DNA of 64,000 bases from Arthrobacter antibioticus (GTDB taxonomy: Bacteria; Actinomycetota; Actinomycetes; Actinomycetales; Micrococcaceae), in contig NZ_JASISQ010000001.1 of NCBI RefSeq assembly GCF_030063205.1, positions 299,152-363,151 of the forward strand, read 5' to 3'. The position numbers were made by a program, and so were the translations under genes. Below the pieces are notes generated by a model, which made no database searches, was not told the origin of the DNA, and saw only the letters and a program-made list of their open reading frames with translations. Below, piece by piece: positions 18,233 to 28,732 of the stretch. Numbering within the stretch: position 1 is the first letter of the stretch; each line of letters starts with the position of its first letter.

Positions 18233-18262
18233 ATGTCCTCATGGACAGCAATAGTGGATTGA
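18233..18262 (+). CDS. Nine-codon mini-ORF overlapping the FAD dehydrogenase start
   Basis: ATG 18233 opens MSSWTAIVD and stops at 18260-18262. It has the best ribosome-binding site in the region (AGAGG, 18222-18226, 6 bases away), while the dehydrogenase ATG at 18241 is 14 bases from the same site. It may couple or dampen translation of the dehydrogenase. It could equally be chance. Confidence 0.3.
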   Translation: MSSWTAIVD

Positions 18263-19914
18263 CATGGCAGCACGCGGACGTTGTGGTTGTTGGAGCCGGG
18301 CTCTCCGGTTTGGTGTGCGCGGCCGAGGCCTACAATGCCGGGCGAACGGTGCTGATAGTGGATCAGGAACCGCAGGCTTCCATGGGTGGGCAGGCACACT
18401 GGTCCTTTGGTGGGCTGTTCCTGGTTGGCTCCCCCGAGCAACGCCGACTGGGTGTGAAGGATTCAGCTGAACTCGCCCTGGCCGATTGGCTTGGTTCGGC
18501 CGCCTTTGACCGCCTTGAGGATACGTGGCCCAGACGTTGGGCGGAAGCTTATGTCGATTTTGCAGCCGGCGAGAAGCGGGCGTGGCTCCACGCCTTGGGC
18601 GTGCGATTCTTTCCCCTGGTCCAGTGGGCGGAGCGTGGCGGCTATGACGCTCAAGGCCACGGAAACTCTGTTCCCCGTTTCCACGTTGTGTGGGGAACAG
18701 GGCCTGGCATACTGGCCCCTTTCCTAGCAAAAATCCAAGAAGGTGTTGGTGCAGGAAAGATCCAGCTTGCTTTCCGGCACCGGGCCACCGAGCTGGTGTT
18801 CGACGCCGGAGCCGTCACCGGAGTGCGCGGTGAAATACTTCAAGCCTCTGACGTGGCCCGTGGCGTGGCCAGCAGCAGGAGCGTTGCCGGGGAATTCAGC
18901 GTCTCTTCCGGTGCGGTTATTGTCACGACCGGGGGAATTGGTGGGAACCATAAAATGGTCCGTGAACAATGGCCCAACGGTAGCGGTCCCCAGTCCATGC
19001 TCACCGGCGTTCCGGCCTCGGTGGATGGTGAATTCCAACAAGTAGTGGCTCGTGCGGGTGCCAATTTGATAAACACAGACCGGATGTGGCACTACCCAGA
19101 AGGTATTCACAACCCCGACCCAGTGTGGCCAAACCACGGGATCCGTATTCTCTCCGGTCCGTCTCCACTGTGGTTGGATGCAACAGGTCACCGCTTACCC
19201 ATTCCGCTCTTCCCCGGCTTTGATTCTCTGGGCACCCTGCGGCATCTGGAAACCACCGGCCATTCTCACTCATGGTTTGTTCTGAATCAGACGATTATCA
19301 GCAAAGAGTTTGCACTTTCAGGTTCCGAACAAAATCCAGACTTGACGGGAAAGGACATGAAACTGCTGGCCAAACGGGCTCTCCCAGGTGTTGGAGGGCA
19401 AATGCAAAAATTTATTGACAGTGGAATAGATTTTGTTCAGTCACAGAGCGCGACTGAGTTGGCCGCAAAAATGAATAAACTCGTGGGCGCCAATCTCATC
19501 GACCCCGCCGGACTCCTGGAAACTCTCAGCGCCAGGGACCGTCAGGTCACCTGTGGTTTAGGCAAGGACACCCAGCTCAATGCCATCCGGGAGGCCCGCC
19601 GGTTCGCAACGGATAAGCTCATGCGTGTTGTGCCTCCCCATCCGATCCTTGCTCCAGAACACGGACCCCTGATGGCCGTCCGGCTGTCGACTCTCACGCG
19701 CAAGAGCCTTGGCGGCTTGGCTACCGATCTTTCCGCCCGGGTTCTCTGCACCGACGGCTCCCCCATAGCAGGACTTTACGCAGCCGGTGAGGCTGCAGGT
19801 TTTGGTGGCGGAGGGATGCACGGGCACAGATCTCTTGAAGGGACGTTCCTAGGCGGCTGCCTCTTCTCCGGACGCATTGCCGGGCGCCACGCGGCAAGTG
19901 TCACGGACGCATGA
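18241..19914 (+). CDS. FAD-binding dehydrogenase (KstD/fumarate-reductase-like family)
   Basis: 557-residue flavoprotein. The dinucleotide-binding motif is ADVVVVGAGLSGLVCAAEA (GAGLSG at 18-23), followed by an FAD-binding acidic end VLIVDQE and GGQAHWSFGGLF; the C-terminal FAD motif is LYAAGEAAGFGGGGMHG. It belongs to the predicted oxidoreductase family often annotated FAD-binding dehydrogenase, related to ketosteroid dehydrogenases and flavocytochrome c. The substrate is unknown. TTG 18259 is an alternative start nearer the conserved part. The stop overlaps the next gene by 4 bases (ATGA), so the pair is an operon. Confidence 0.87.
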   Translation: MDSNSGLTWQHADVVVVGAGLSGLVCAAEAYNAGRTVLIVDQEPQASMGGQAHWSFGGLFLVGSPEQRRLGVKDSAELALADWLGSAAFDRLEDTWPRRWAEAYVDFAAGEKRAWLHALGVRFFPLVQWAERGGYDAQGHGNSVPRFHVVWGTGPGILAPFLAKIQEGVGAGKIQLAFRHRATELVFDAGAVTGVRGEILQASDVARGVASSRSVAGEFSVSSGAVIVTTGGIGGNHKMVREQWPNGSGPQSMLTGVPASVDGEFQQVVARAGANLINTDRMWHYPEGIHNPDPVWPNHGIRILSGPSPLWLDATGHRLPIPLFPGFDSLGTLRHLETTGHSHSWFVLNQTIISKEFALSGSEQNPDLTGKDMKLLAKRALPGVGGQMQKFIDSGIDFVQSQSATELAAKMNKLVGANLIDPAGLLETLSARDRQVTCGLGKDTQLNAIREARRFATDKLMRVVPPHPILAPEHGPLMAVRLSTLTRKSLGGLATDLSARVLCTDGSPIAGLYAAGEAAGFGGGGMHGHRSLEGTFLGGCLFSGRIAGRHAASVTDA

Positions 19915-21062
19915 GCGTGTCTGAACCCCACGGTCTTTCAGGCACGCAGTGGGTCCCCGATATCCTTGGAGCGGACTACCAGAACACCACGCTGCTGGTT
20001 CCCGTGCGCGAGAACACCAATACCCGATCCGGAGGACAACCCGGAGAGGGTGCGAGAAGTTCTGGCTCGCTCTCCGGCGCCACCGCTGCCCATACAAGTG
20101 AGGAACCGCCTTTAGCGGACACCTATAGGGCCACTTTGATTCGGCATAGGCCAGCTGCAAGTCTTGGACGCGATTATGAACCGAATGGACATGCTGTGCT
20201 GTTCATCCATGGCTGGAGCGACTACTTCTTCAACACCGGGCTAGCCGAATTCTTCACGGAGCGTGGCTATTTTTTCTACGCCTTGGATCTCCACAACCAT
20301 GGTCGCAGTCTGGGTTCTCCGGAGATGGGCGGCTATGTTGGCAACCTTGCGGACTACGACGCTGAGATCCTTGCCGCGCATGCCCTCATCGCCAGGGAAT
20401 CCATGACCAATCCGGGACTCCCTGACCCATCAAGAGGGCCCGCACCAGGGGCAGATTCACAGCACCCAGTGATCCTCATGGGCCACTCCACCGGTGGGTT
20501 GATTGCAACATTGTGGGCACACCACCACCCCGGCCTTGTCAGTCACCTGATACTCAACAGCCCGTGGCTGGAAATTCAGGGCGGTGCAGCCATCCGGCGC
20601 GCTGCAAGTCCGCTGGTGCAACTAGCCGACCTGCGCCCCCTCATGCGCATGCGCGTTCCCGAGCGGTCTTTTTACTGGCGAGGTATTAGTTCCGCCGCTT
20701 ACGGGGAATGGAACGTGGACAGGAACTTGCGTCCACCTCATGCATTCCCAGTTCGGGCCGGGTGGATGAAAGCAATCTTGGCGGGACAGCAAGAAGTTGC
20801 CGCTGGCTTGAAACTGCCCATGCCAGTGCTGGTACTGCTTGCAGCCAAAAGCATGCTCGGTCCGGTCTGGAGCGATCTAATGCTTAAGGCAGACGTTGTT
20901 CTTGACGTGCGTTCGCTAGCCTTACGGACGCTTTCGTTGGGTAACAGTGTCACGCTGGAGAGAATCGACGGTGCCCTCCACGAGGTGTTTCTTTCGAGTA
21001 AACCTGTCCGTGAGGATGGATATGCTCGCCTGGAGCGGTGGCTGCGCGGCTACGTTGACTAA
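19911..21062 (+). CDS. Alpha/beta hydrolase (lysophospholipase/monoglyceride lipase-like)
   Basis: 383-residue serine hydrolase. The oxyanion-hole region is HGW (100-102), the nucleophile is Ser193 in GHSTGG, and LDLHNHGRSLG resembles the monoacylglycerol lipase group (COG2267). An N-terminal stretch of about 70 residues and the segment near 165-183 look unstructured. There is no signal peptide, so it is probably cytosolic. Coupling to the FAD dehydrogenase suggests a joint catabolic step, perhaps hydrolysis and oxidation of a lipid- or steroid-like substrate, which is inference. Confidence 0.85.
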   Translation: MSVSEPHGLSGTQWVPDILGADYQNTTLLVPVRENTNTRSGGQPGEGARSSGSLSGATAAHTSEEPPLADTYRATLIRHRPAASLGRDYEPNGHAVLFIHGWSDYFFNTGLAEFFTERGYFFYALDLHNHGRSLGSPEMGGYVGNLADYDAEILAAHALIARESMTNPGLPDPSRGPAPGADSQHPVILMGHSTGGLIATLWAHHHPGLVSHLILNSPWLEIQGGAAIRRAASPLVQLADLRPLMRMRVPERSFYWRGISSAAYGEWNVDRNLRPPHAFPVRAGWMKAILAGQQEVAAGLKLPMPVLVLLAAKSMLGPVWSDLMLKADVVLDVRSLALRTLSLGNSVTLERIDGALHEVFLSSKPVREDGYARLERWLRGYVD

Positions 21063-21146
21063 CTACTACACTGCAAACGTACGCAGCGACAATTATTTAG
21101 CACTGCCGTACTAATATCTAATACGTACGTACTAAATTTTCTCGAG

Positions 21147-21980
21147 TCAGGAAGCTGAGGCGTTTCCATTGGCCGCCGCTGCATCAACGGCCCCACCATA
21201 GCGGCGGTCTCTGCGCGCATATTCATCCACGGCTTCCCACAGAATCAGACGGTCCACATCCGGCCACAGGGTGTTCATGAACACAAATTCTGCATAGGCC
21301 GACTGCCACAGCAAAAAATTGGACAACCTCTGCTCTCCGCTGGAGCGAAGGAACAAGTCAACGTCCGGAACATCCGGAAGGTACATGTATTTTTGGATTG
21401 TCTTTTCATTCACCGCCCTGGGGCTCAACCGCCCGGCAGCCACGTCGGAGGCCAATGCCGAAACAGCGTCGGCAATTTCTGCTCGTCCACCGTAATTAAC
21501 ACACATGGTTAAAGTTATGACGTCGTTGTCTTTTGTGTGCTCCTGCGCTTCTTCTAGCTCTTTAATAACGGAGCCCCAAAGTTTTGGCTTACGCCCAGCC
21601 CACCGAATACGTACACCCCACGCGTCCAACTGATCCCTTTGACGTCTTAATACATCCTTATTAAATCCCATTAAGAAACGAATTTCTTCGGGCGATCGCT
21701 TCCAGTTCTCGGTGGAAAAAGCATAGACGCTAACGTATTTAATACCCATCTCGATGGCACCGGCCATAACGTCAAGCAGCGCTGGCTCACCTGCCTTATG
21801 ACCTTCCACTCTGGGCAGTCCGCGCTGATTGGCCCATCGCCCGTTTCCGTCCATGACGATGGCAACATGTCTGGGAATCAGTTCGCTGGGTAAAGCCGGA
21901 ACGCTTCTCCCCGATTCATGCGGCCACGGTGCCACAACTTGGGGTTTGGATTTGCTCCGAGTACTGCGTTGGATAGCCAT
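21147..21980 (-). CDS. uppS: Isoprenyl transferase (undecaprenyl or decaprenyl diphosphate synthase)
   Basis: Cis-prenyltransferase making the polyprenyl diphosphate carrier for cell-wall synthesis. Signature [13 protein letters not shown] with the catalytic Asp44, then [20 protein letters not shown] and [20 protein letters not shown]. 277 residues from ATG 21980, which lies 4 bases after recO and has GGAG upstream; a longer frame to 22001 overlaps recO. The product chain length is not predictable here; many actinobacteria use decaprenyl. Confidence 0.93.
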   Translation of the reverse strand: MAIQRSTRSKSKPQVVAPWPHESGRSVPALPSELIPRHVAIVMDGNGRWANQRGLPRVEGHKAGEPALLDVMAGAIEMGIKYVSVYAFSTENWKRSPEEIRFLMGFNKDVLRRQRDQLDAWGVRIRWAGRKPKLWGSVIKELEEAQEHTKDNDVITLTMCVNYGGRAEIADAVSALASDVAAGRLSPRAVNEKTIQKYMYLPDVPDVDLFLRSSGEQRLSNFLLWQSAYAEFVFMNTLWPDVDRLILWEAVDEYARRDRRYGGAVDAAAANGNASAS

Positions 21981-21984
21981 ATAT

Positions 21985-22731
21985 TTATACACGCTCCACA
22001 AGTTTCAAGGAGCGTAAAGTACGCTCCAGATGCCACTGGACATATCCGGCCACCAAACCAGCGGCTTCCCGTCGGTGGATGGTCATTGAGGCGTCCGCCC
22101 CGGGCCAGTTCCCGCTCAATAGATGTGCCAGCAGAGCCATTGTTTCTGGCGCCGGGGCAGGAGAGCCTGGTGGGCGGCAGTCGTGGCAAACGGCCCCTCC
22201 CAAAGCAGCGTTGAAGGCCCCGTGCGGGCCTGGCTCCCCGCAGCGGGCGCAGTCCAAGAAGCTTGGCGCCCAGCCTCCTATGGAGACGGCCCGCAGCAGA
22301 TAGGAGTCAAGGATCAGCTCAGGTGCATGCGCGCCACGACTCAGGGACGCTAGTGCACCTACCAGAAGCAGATAATGAGAGGTTGACGTTTCGCCATCTA
22401 CATCTGTGAGTCGTTCGGCAGTTTCGGTCATGGCTGCTGCAACAACATAACGGTCATAGTTGGCGCAGATGGCGTCACCGTAACTGGCCCGGGCAACTGC
22501 CTGAGTCACAATATCCAGGGAACGTCCCTTAACCAATTGCAGATCGGCCACCATGAACGGTTCCAATCGTGCACCAAACTTGCTACTGGTGCGTCGGACT
22601 CCTTTAGCCACTGCGCGCAGCTGACCGTGGCGGTGGGTCAGCAAAGTGATGATCCTATCCGCTTCGCCCAACTTATGGGTGCGCAACACAACAGCGTCAT
22701 CCCGATAGGTGCGAATTGCATGATTGGACAT
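21985..22731 (-). CDS. recO: DNA repair protein RecO
   Basis: Mediator that helps load RecA on single-stranded DNA in the RecFOR pathway. The N-terminal OB-fold region reads [25 protein letters not shown], and a four-cysteine zinc site lies at CARCGEPG and CHDCRPPG. Length 248 is normal. It lies between leuA and uppS on the same strand, the usual neighbourhood in Arthrobacter-like genomes. Confidence 0.93.
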   Translation of the reverse strand: MSNHAIRTYRDDAVVLRTHKLGEADRIITLLTHRHGQLRAVAKGVRRTSSKFGARLEPFMVADLQLVKGRSLDIVTQAVARASYGDAICANYDRYVVAAAMTETAERLTDVDGETSTSHYLLLVGALASLSRGAHAPELILDSYLLRAVSIGGWAPSFLDCARCGEPGPHGAFNAALGGAVCHDCRPPGSPAPAPETMALLAHLLSGNWPGADASMTIHRREAAGLVAGYVQWHLERTLRSLKLVERV

Positions 22732-22827
22732 TCTTATATTCTCCCACCTTTGCCCACCAGGGAGGCAGTGGGCTCACCGGAGTCTAGAGTGTCCTTTGCC
22801 CCAAAACTTGAGAGCAGGCACTCAGGC

Positions 22828-22868
22828 CACCGGGCATGTGTGCCTCAGCACTGGGAACATGCCCGGTG
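22828..22868. terminator. Hairpin after leuA
   Basis: Perfect 12-bp inverted repeat CACCGGGCATGT (22828-22839) / ACATGCCCGGTG (22857-22868) just beyond the leuA stop. There is no T-run, so it may act as a processing barrier or weak terminator before recO. Confidence 0.55.
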
Positions 22869-22874
22869 TCACCG

Positions 22875-24638
<1,764 letters not shown>

Positions 24639-24704
24639 TCAACGAATGGGAAGCCGGCCGGGCAACACAAACACCGCAGCGAGGGTGGCCAGATTCCACG
24701 TTGA
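24639..24704 (-). promoter_or_regulatory. Mutually exclusive pairings in the leuA leader
   Basis: On the minus strand TCAACG (24699-24704) can pair with CGTTGA just upstream (24710-24715, inside the leader ORF) or CGTTGA downstream (24639-24644, about 9 bases before the leuA ribosome-binding site). A ribosome at the leader stop would cover the upstream copy and favour the downstream pairing; one stalled at the leucine codons would not. This matches attenuation logic. Both pairings are only 6 bp. Confidence 0.45.
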
Positions 24705-24752
24705 TCAATTCAACGGGCTACAAGCCTCGCCGCGGCAGCTAAGAAGAAGCAT
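24705..24752 (-). CDS. Candidate leuA leader peptide MLLLSCRGEACSPLN
   Basis: 15-codon ORF with three consecutive CTT leucine codons straight after ATG 24752 and a fourth leucine at codon 14. It ends 87 bases before leuA. Leader-peptide control of leuA is known in actinobacteria. A -10-like TAGGGT lies at 24771-24776. An overlapping 18-codon ORF from ATG 24766 (MCALECFFL start) is the alternative if the transcript is leaderless. Confidence 0.55.
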   Translation of the reverse strand: MLLLSCRGEACSPLN

Positions 24753-24895
24753 TCCAGTGCGCACATTTTTACCCTAACACGACACGTAGGATGATGGTGA
24801 AAGAAGTCACCATTGACCTCAGTACGGTGTCAGTAGGTACTGATGTAAGCAAGCAGCTGAACTACACAGCTAGAAAATAAGGGGAACCGATCCAT

Positions 24896-26860
24896 TTGAC
24901 CCATTCCGGTATTAATCTCTTGAACATTGACCACAGCACAAGGCCACAGGATGATTTATTCGAGCATGTGAACGGTCTCTGGTTGGCCTCGGAGGTGATT
25001 CCCGATGACAGGGCACTGACCGGCTCTTTCATCACCTTGCGTGATGAATCCGAAGCTGCCGTCAAGGCAATCATCGAACACGCCGGCACCGAAGCCACCA
25101 ACCCTGATGCAGGAAACCCGATACTTTCGGCCAAGATCGGGGCGCTGTACTCAGACTTTATGGATGAAGCGGCTATTGAGCGTGCAGGGGCTTCCCCCCT
25201 GACGGAAAAGCTTGAGGCAATCCACTCCGCAGCTAGTATCACCGAAATTGTGCGCCTAATGGGCGAGCTTGACCGAACTGGTGGCAGCACTCTGTTTGGC
25301 GCCTATGTCAATAACGACGCCGGAAATCCTGAACGGGCTTTGCTGCACCTTTTCCAGGCTGGGCTGGGACTGCCAGATGAGTCCTACTACCGTGAGGAAA
25401 AGTTCGAGCCTATCCGATCCGCCTACATCAGCCATGTCCAGGCCATGCTTGAACTGGCTGGTGTCAAGGATGCCGCTGGTAAGGCTCCCCGTATTATGGC
25501 GCTAGAAACAGAGATTGCCGCCACGCACCTGGACAAGGTTTCATTGCGGGATCCGCAAAAAACCTACAACCTTAAGAGTTTTGCGGAAACCTTAGAGTTG
25601 TTGCCTGCCCTGGAAACCTGGCTGGAAGCACTGGGTGTCACGCCCGAGCAGAGTGCAGAACTGGTGGTGGCAACTCCTGGGTTCTTCACCGGCCAGAATG
25701 CGCTACTGGTGGAAGAACGCCGTGCCGACTGGCAGGCATGGTTGGCCATGCGGACCATTTCAAGCATGGCAGGCTACCTTTCCAAGGACTTTGTTGACAC
25801 GAACTTTGCCTTCTACGGAACAACGCTCAGCGGAACTCCAGCCATCCGGGATCGGTGGAAACGCGGGGTTGCCTTGGTTGAGGGCGTACTTGGTGAGGCG
25901 GTGGGCCAACTCTACGTGGCCCAGCACTTCCCGGAGTCACACAAGGCACACATGGAAAAGCTCGTGGCCAACCTCATTGAGGCTTACCGCACAAGCATCG
26001 TTGAATTGAGGTGGATGAGCGAAGAAACCAAGGATAGGGCGCTGGAGAAACTGGCTGCCTTCACCCCTAAAATCGGGTACCCCGCCAAATGGCGCGACTA
26101 CTCCAAACTGGAGATAGTGGCTGGGGAATTACTGGCGAACGTTGAACGCAGCAATGCCTTTGAGCTGGCCCGCCAGCTGGCTAAGATCGGCGCTCCGATT
26201 GACCGGGAAGAGTGGTTAATGAGCCCTCAAACAGTCAATGCTTACTACAACCCCACCATGAATGAGGTGGTTTTCCCAGCAGCAATACTCCAACCGCCTT
26301 TCTACGACGCCGAAGCTGACGACGCTGCAAACTACGGTGGCATTGGGGCCGTGATCGGACATGAAATTGGCCACGGATTCGACGATCAAGGCTCCCAGTT
26401 CGACGGTACCGGTGCCTTAAGAAACTGGTGGACAGATGAGGACAGGGCAGCTTTTGAAAAGTTGACGGCCAGACTTGTTCAGCAGTACAACAAGCTCTCC
26501 CCCACGGCCGCCCCCAATGAGTTTGTCAACGGCGAACTTACTCTCGGTGAGAATATTGGTGACCTTGGCGGTTTGGCCATTGGTTTCAAGGCCTACCAGC
26601 TCAGCCTCAACGGCACGGCGTCACCGGTTGTTGACGGACTGACAGGGGCTCAACGGTTCTTTTTCTCCTGGGCCGAATGCTGGCGCACCAAAATCCGTAC
26701 AGAGGAAGCAATCCGACGCCTGACTATTGATCCGCACTCCCCCGGAGAATTGCGCTGCAATGCCGTGGCCAGCAACTTGGATGCCTTTCACGAGGCCTTT
26801 GGTACCACTGCAACAGATGCCATGTGGCTTGAACCTGCGCAACGCGTGAGTATTTGGTAG
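24896..26860 (+). CDS. M13 family zinc metallopeptidase (neprilysin/PepO-like)
   Basis: 654-residue peptidase acting on short peptides. The zinc motif is HEIGH (489-493) in VIGHEIGHGFDDQGSQFD, with the second glutamate ligand Glu552 in GENIGDLGG; NAYYNPTMNEVVFPAAILQ is the substrate-binding NAYY segment of the family. The C-terminal VASNLDAFHEAF and near-terminal tryptophan also fit. There is no signal peptide or membrane anchor, so like other bacterial PepO proteins it is probably cytosolic. The start is TTG 24896, with GGGG about 11 bases upstream. A candidate promoter TTGACC-N17-GGTACT lies at 24813-24841. Confidence 0.93.
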   Translation: MTHSGINLLNIDHSTRPQDDLFEHVNGLWLASEVIPDDRALTGSFITLRDESEAAVKAIIEHAGTEATNPDAGNPILSAKIGALYSDFMDEAAIERAGASPLTEKLEAIHSAASITEIVRLMGELDRTGGSTLFGAYVNNDAGNPERALLHLFQAGLGLPDESYYREEKFEPIRSAYISHVQAMLELAGVKDAAGKAPRIMALETEIAATHLDKVSLRDPQKTYNLKSFAETLELLPALETWLEALGVTPEQSAELVVATPGFFTGQNALLVEERRADWQAWLAMRTISSMAGYLSKDFVDTNFAFYGTTLSGTPAIRDRWKRGVALVEGVLGEAVGQLYVAQHFPESHKAHMEKLVANLIEAYRTSIVELRWMSEETKDRALEKLAAFTPKIGYPAKWRDYSKLEIVAGELLANVERSNAFELARQLAKIGAPIDREEWLMSPQTVNAYYNPTMNEVVFPAAILQPPFYDAEADDAANYGGIGAVIGHEIGHGFDDQGSQFDGTGALRNWWTDEDRAAFEKLTARLVQQYNKLSPTAAPNEFVNGELTLGENIGDLGGLAIGFKAYQLSLNGTASPVVDGLTGAQRFFFSWAECWRTKIRTEEAIRRLTIDPHSPGELRCNAVASNLDAFHEAFGTTATDAMWLEPAQRVSIW

Positions 26861-26885
26861 CTCTGTAGAAACAAGACTGCAATGT

Positions 26886-26929
26886 AAGTGGCGGAGTTGC
26901 CCGGATTATCCAGGGCAACTCCGCCACTT
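26886..26929. terminator. Bidirectional terminator between the M13 peptidase and LCP genes
   Basis: Perfect 17-bp stem AAGTGGCGGAGTTGCCC (26886-26902) / complement (26913-26929), loop of 10 bases. Outer bases CTGCAAT and ATTGCAG extend the pairing. The genes are convergent. Confidence 0.85.
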
Positions 26930-26974
26930 TATTGCAGTTCAGCTTTTTCCATCACCGCGACAGAACATGATGGT

Positions 26975-28543
26975 TTACTGCGCGTAATTCTCGGCATAGA
27001 ACTGAGGGTTCACCATCAGGCATTCCCCACCTTTGTCCGCGGTGCTGGCCACGATATCCTCAGGCACCACAGCACTGCCAAACTGCGTCCCAGAACCCCA
27101 ATCGGTGCCAACCACTACGCGTACCCCTGAGATGGTGGGATCAGATTGAACCGCTGATGCGGGAAGTTTGAACAATGTGGCAACGTCGGCAGCCACGTCC
27201 GCCATGTCAGAACCATAAAAGACTTTCGATTCTTTCTCAGCTGGAAATTCACCCAACTGATAAGAGTTACTGAACCCTGCTGTGGTGAGAGCCTGAAGGA
27301 GTTCTATTGACCTGCCCACTACTGCTGACGCGTTGGCTATACCCACTGGTTGCAGGGCCTTATCGTAGGCGGGGACAACCGGATCCGTTGTGGGCGCAAC
27401 CTCTGAGGTGGGAGCTGCCGCAGGTGCAGTGGTGGCAGGGGTTAGTGACTTGTCGTTCCGTAGCGCAGCGAAGAATTGCCCCGCCTGAGGTTCCTTGAGC
27501 TGAACCTTGTTGGGATCCCCTGCATAGGGTTCGTAGGGCACTGTGACAAAGGCGACGTTGGCGAGATCAATTTTGGCCAGCCGGTTGGCAATTGTCACCA
27601 TCGAAGGAATATTTGCCAGCCCATCGTCGATCGTCAGATTCTTAGTGACTACATCGGCTAAGTTGTAGAGCTTTGGCAGGTTAAGCAGCGTTCCTTCACT
27701 TTTGACTTTGCGGACCATTGATCCCAGGAAGTACTGCTGAGCCTTGATGCGCTCAAGGTCGCTGGCGTCCCCAAATGCGTGACGGGTGCGCAGGAATGCT
27801 AGTGCCTGCTCGCCCTGGACTAGGCTTTCACCCTTTGGGAGTTTAAGCCACGAGCCGTTGTAGTCATACACGGCATGGTCAACACACACTTCAACTCCAC
27901 CAAGAGCATTGGAGAGTTCTTTTACAGCGGTAAAGTCCGCCAACATGAAGTGGTCAATGGTCAATCCGGTAATGTCATTAATGGCCGCTACCGTGCACCC
28001 CGGTCCGGCTTGCAGCGCTGCGTTTAGCTGCCCCACTGCGGCACCAGCCATGACGGTGCCGCCACCAACCGGCTGGCACGCGGGTATGGGCACCATCAGG
28101 TCTCGAGGAAAACTCGTCACGGAGACTCTGCTGTTATCTGCCGAGATGTCCATCAGCAACATGACGTCGGAGTTACCCTCACCTGCGGAGTCATCGGCGG
28201 TGCCGTACTCACTGTTGGCACCTGCACGAGTGTCGGTGCCAAGGATCAATATCTGTACCGATCCTGTGTCTTCAACCTGGGGCTTATCCGAGGATTTGTT
28301 GCCAACCCCGGCGTTCAGGGGCGAGGTGGTGACATTGGACTGCAGTTTGTAAAAGAGTAGTCCAGCAGTTCCCAGACCCAGAACAAGCACGGCCGAGAGC
28401 GCCAGAGCGGTAACTCTCAACCACAAGGGAGCCCTCCGGGAGTTTTTGAAGTGTCTGCCAAGTGGTTTCTGTACAGTATGGATCTTGGTGCGAGGGGTGC
28501 TGGCGGCGCTGACTGCTCCCGTTTCGGCACGACGTCGCCCCAT
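26975..28543 (-). CDS. LytR-CpsA-Psr (LCP) family protein with LytR_C domain
   Basis: 522 residues. LCP enzymes attach polyprenyl-linked glycopolymers (teichoic acids, arabinogalactan or capsules) to peptidoglycan outside the membrane. A basic N-terminus precedes one membrane helix (about 40-66). The LCP domain follows with ILILGTDTRA, SVTSFPRDLMVPIP and FLRTRHAFGDASDLERIKAQQ, holding the arginines and aspartate that bind pyrophosphate. A Thr/Pro/Ala-rich linker (near residues 395-415) leads to a LytR_C domain. ATG 28543 has GAAAGG just upstream; GTG 28558 is less likely. Confidence 0.9.
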   Translation of the reverse strand: MGRRRAETGAVSAASTPRTKIHTVQKPLGRHFKNSRRAPLWLRVTALALSAVLVLGLGTAGLLFYKLQSNVTTSPLNAGVGNKSSDKPQVEDTGSVQILILGTDTRAGANSEYGTADDSAGEGNSDVMLLMDISADNSRVSVTSFPRDLMVPIPACQPVGGGTVMAGAAVGQLNAALQAGPGCTVAAINDITGLTIDHFMLADFTAVKELSNALGGVEVCVDHAVYDYNGSWLKLPKGESLVQGEQALAFLRTRHAFGDASDLERIKAQQYFLGSMVRKVKSEGTLLNLPKLYNLADVVTKNLTIDDGLANIPSMVTIANRLAKIDLANVAFVTVPYEPYAGDPNKVQLKEPQAGQFFAALRNDKSLTPATTAPAAAPTSEVAPTTDPVVPAYDKALQPVGIANASAVVGRSIELLQALTTAGFSNSYQLGEFPAEKESKVFYGSDMADVAADVATLFKLPASAVQSDPTISGVRVVVGTDWGSGTQFGSAVVPEDIVASTADKGGECLMVNPQFYAENYAQ

Positions 28544-28732
28544 GTAAGAACCTTTCACTGTGAATAATGACTTTGTTGAGCTTAGCGGTCAAGACTGGGA
28601 AGTTCCCACATGCCGCGCACGCGGGACACGATATCGCCTGTTATTGATACTTCTGCGTCTTCATCTGTGGAGAGACGGCGATGCGGCGTGCTGGTGCCGG
28701 GCTACAGTTCCCCACCTTCTAGACGATGGTGC

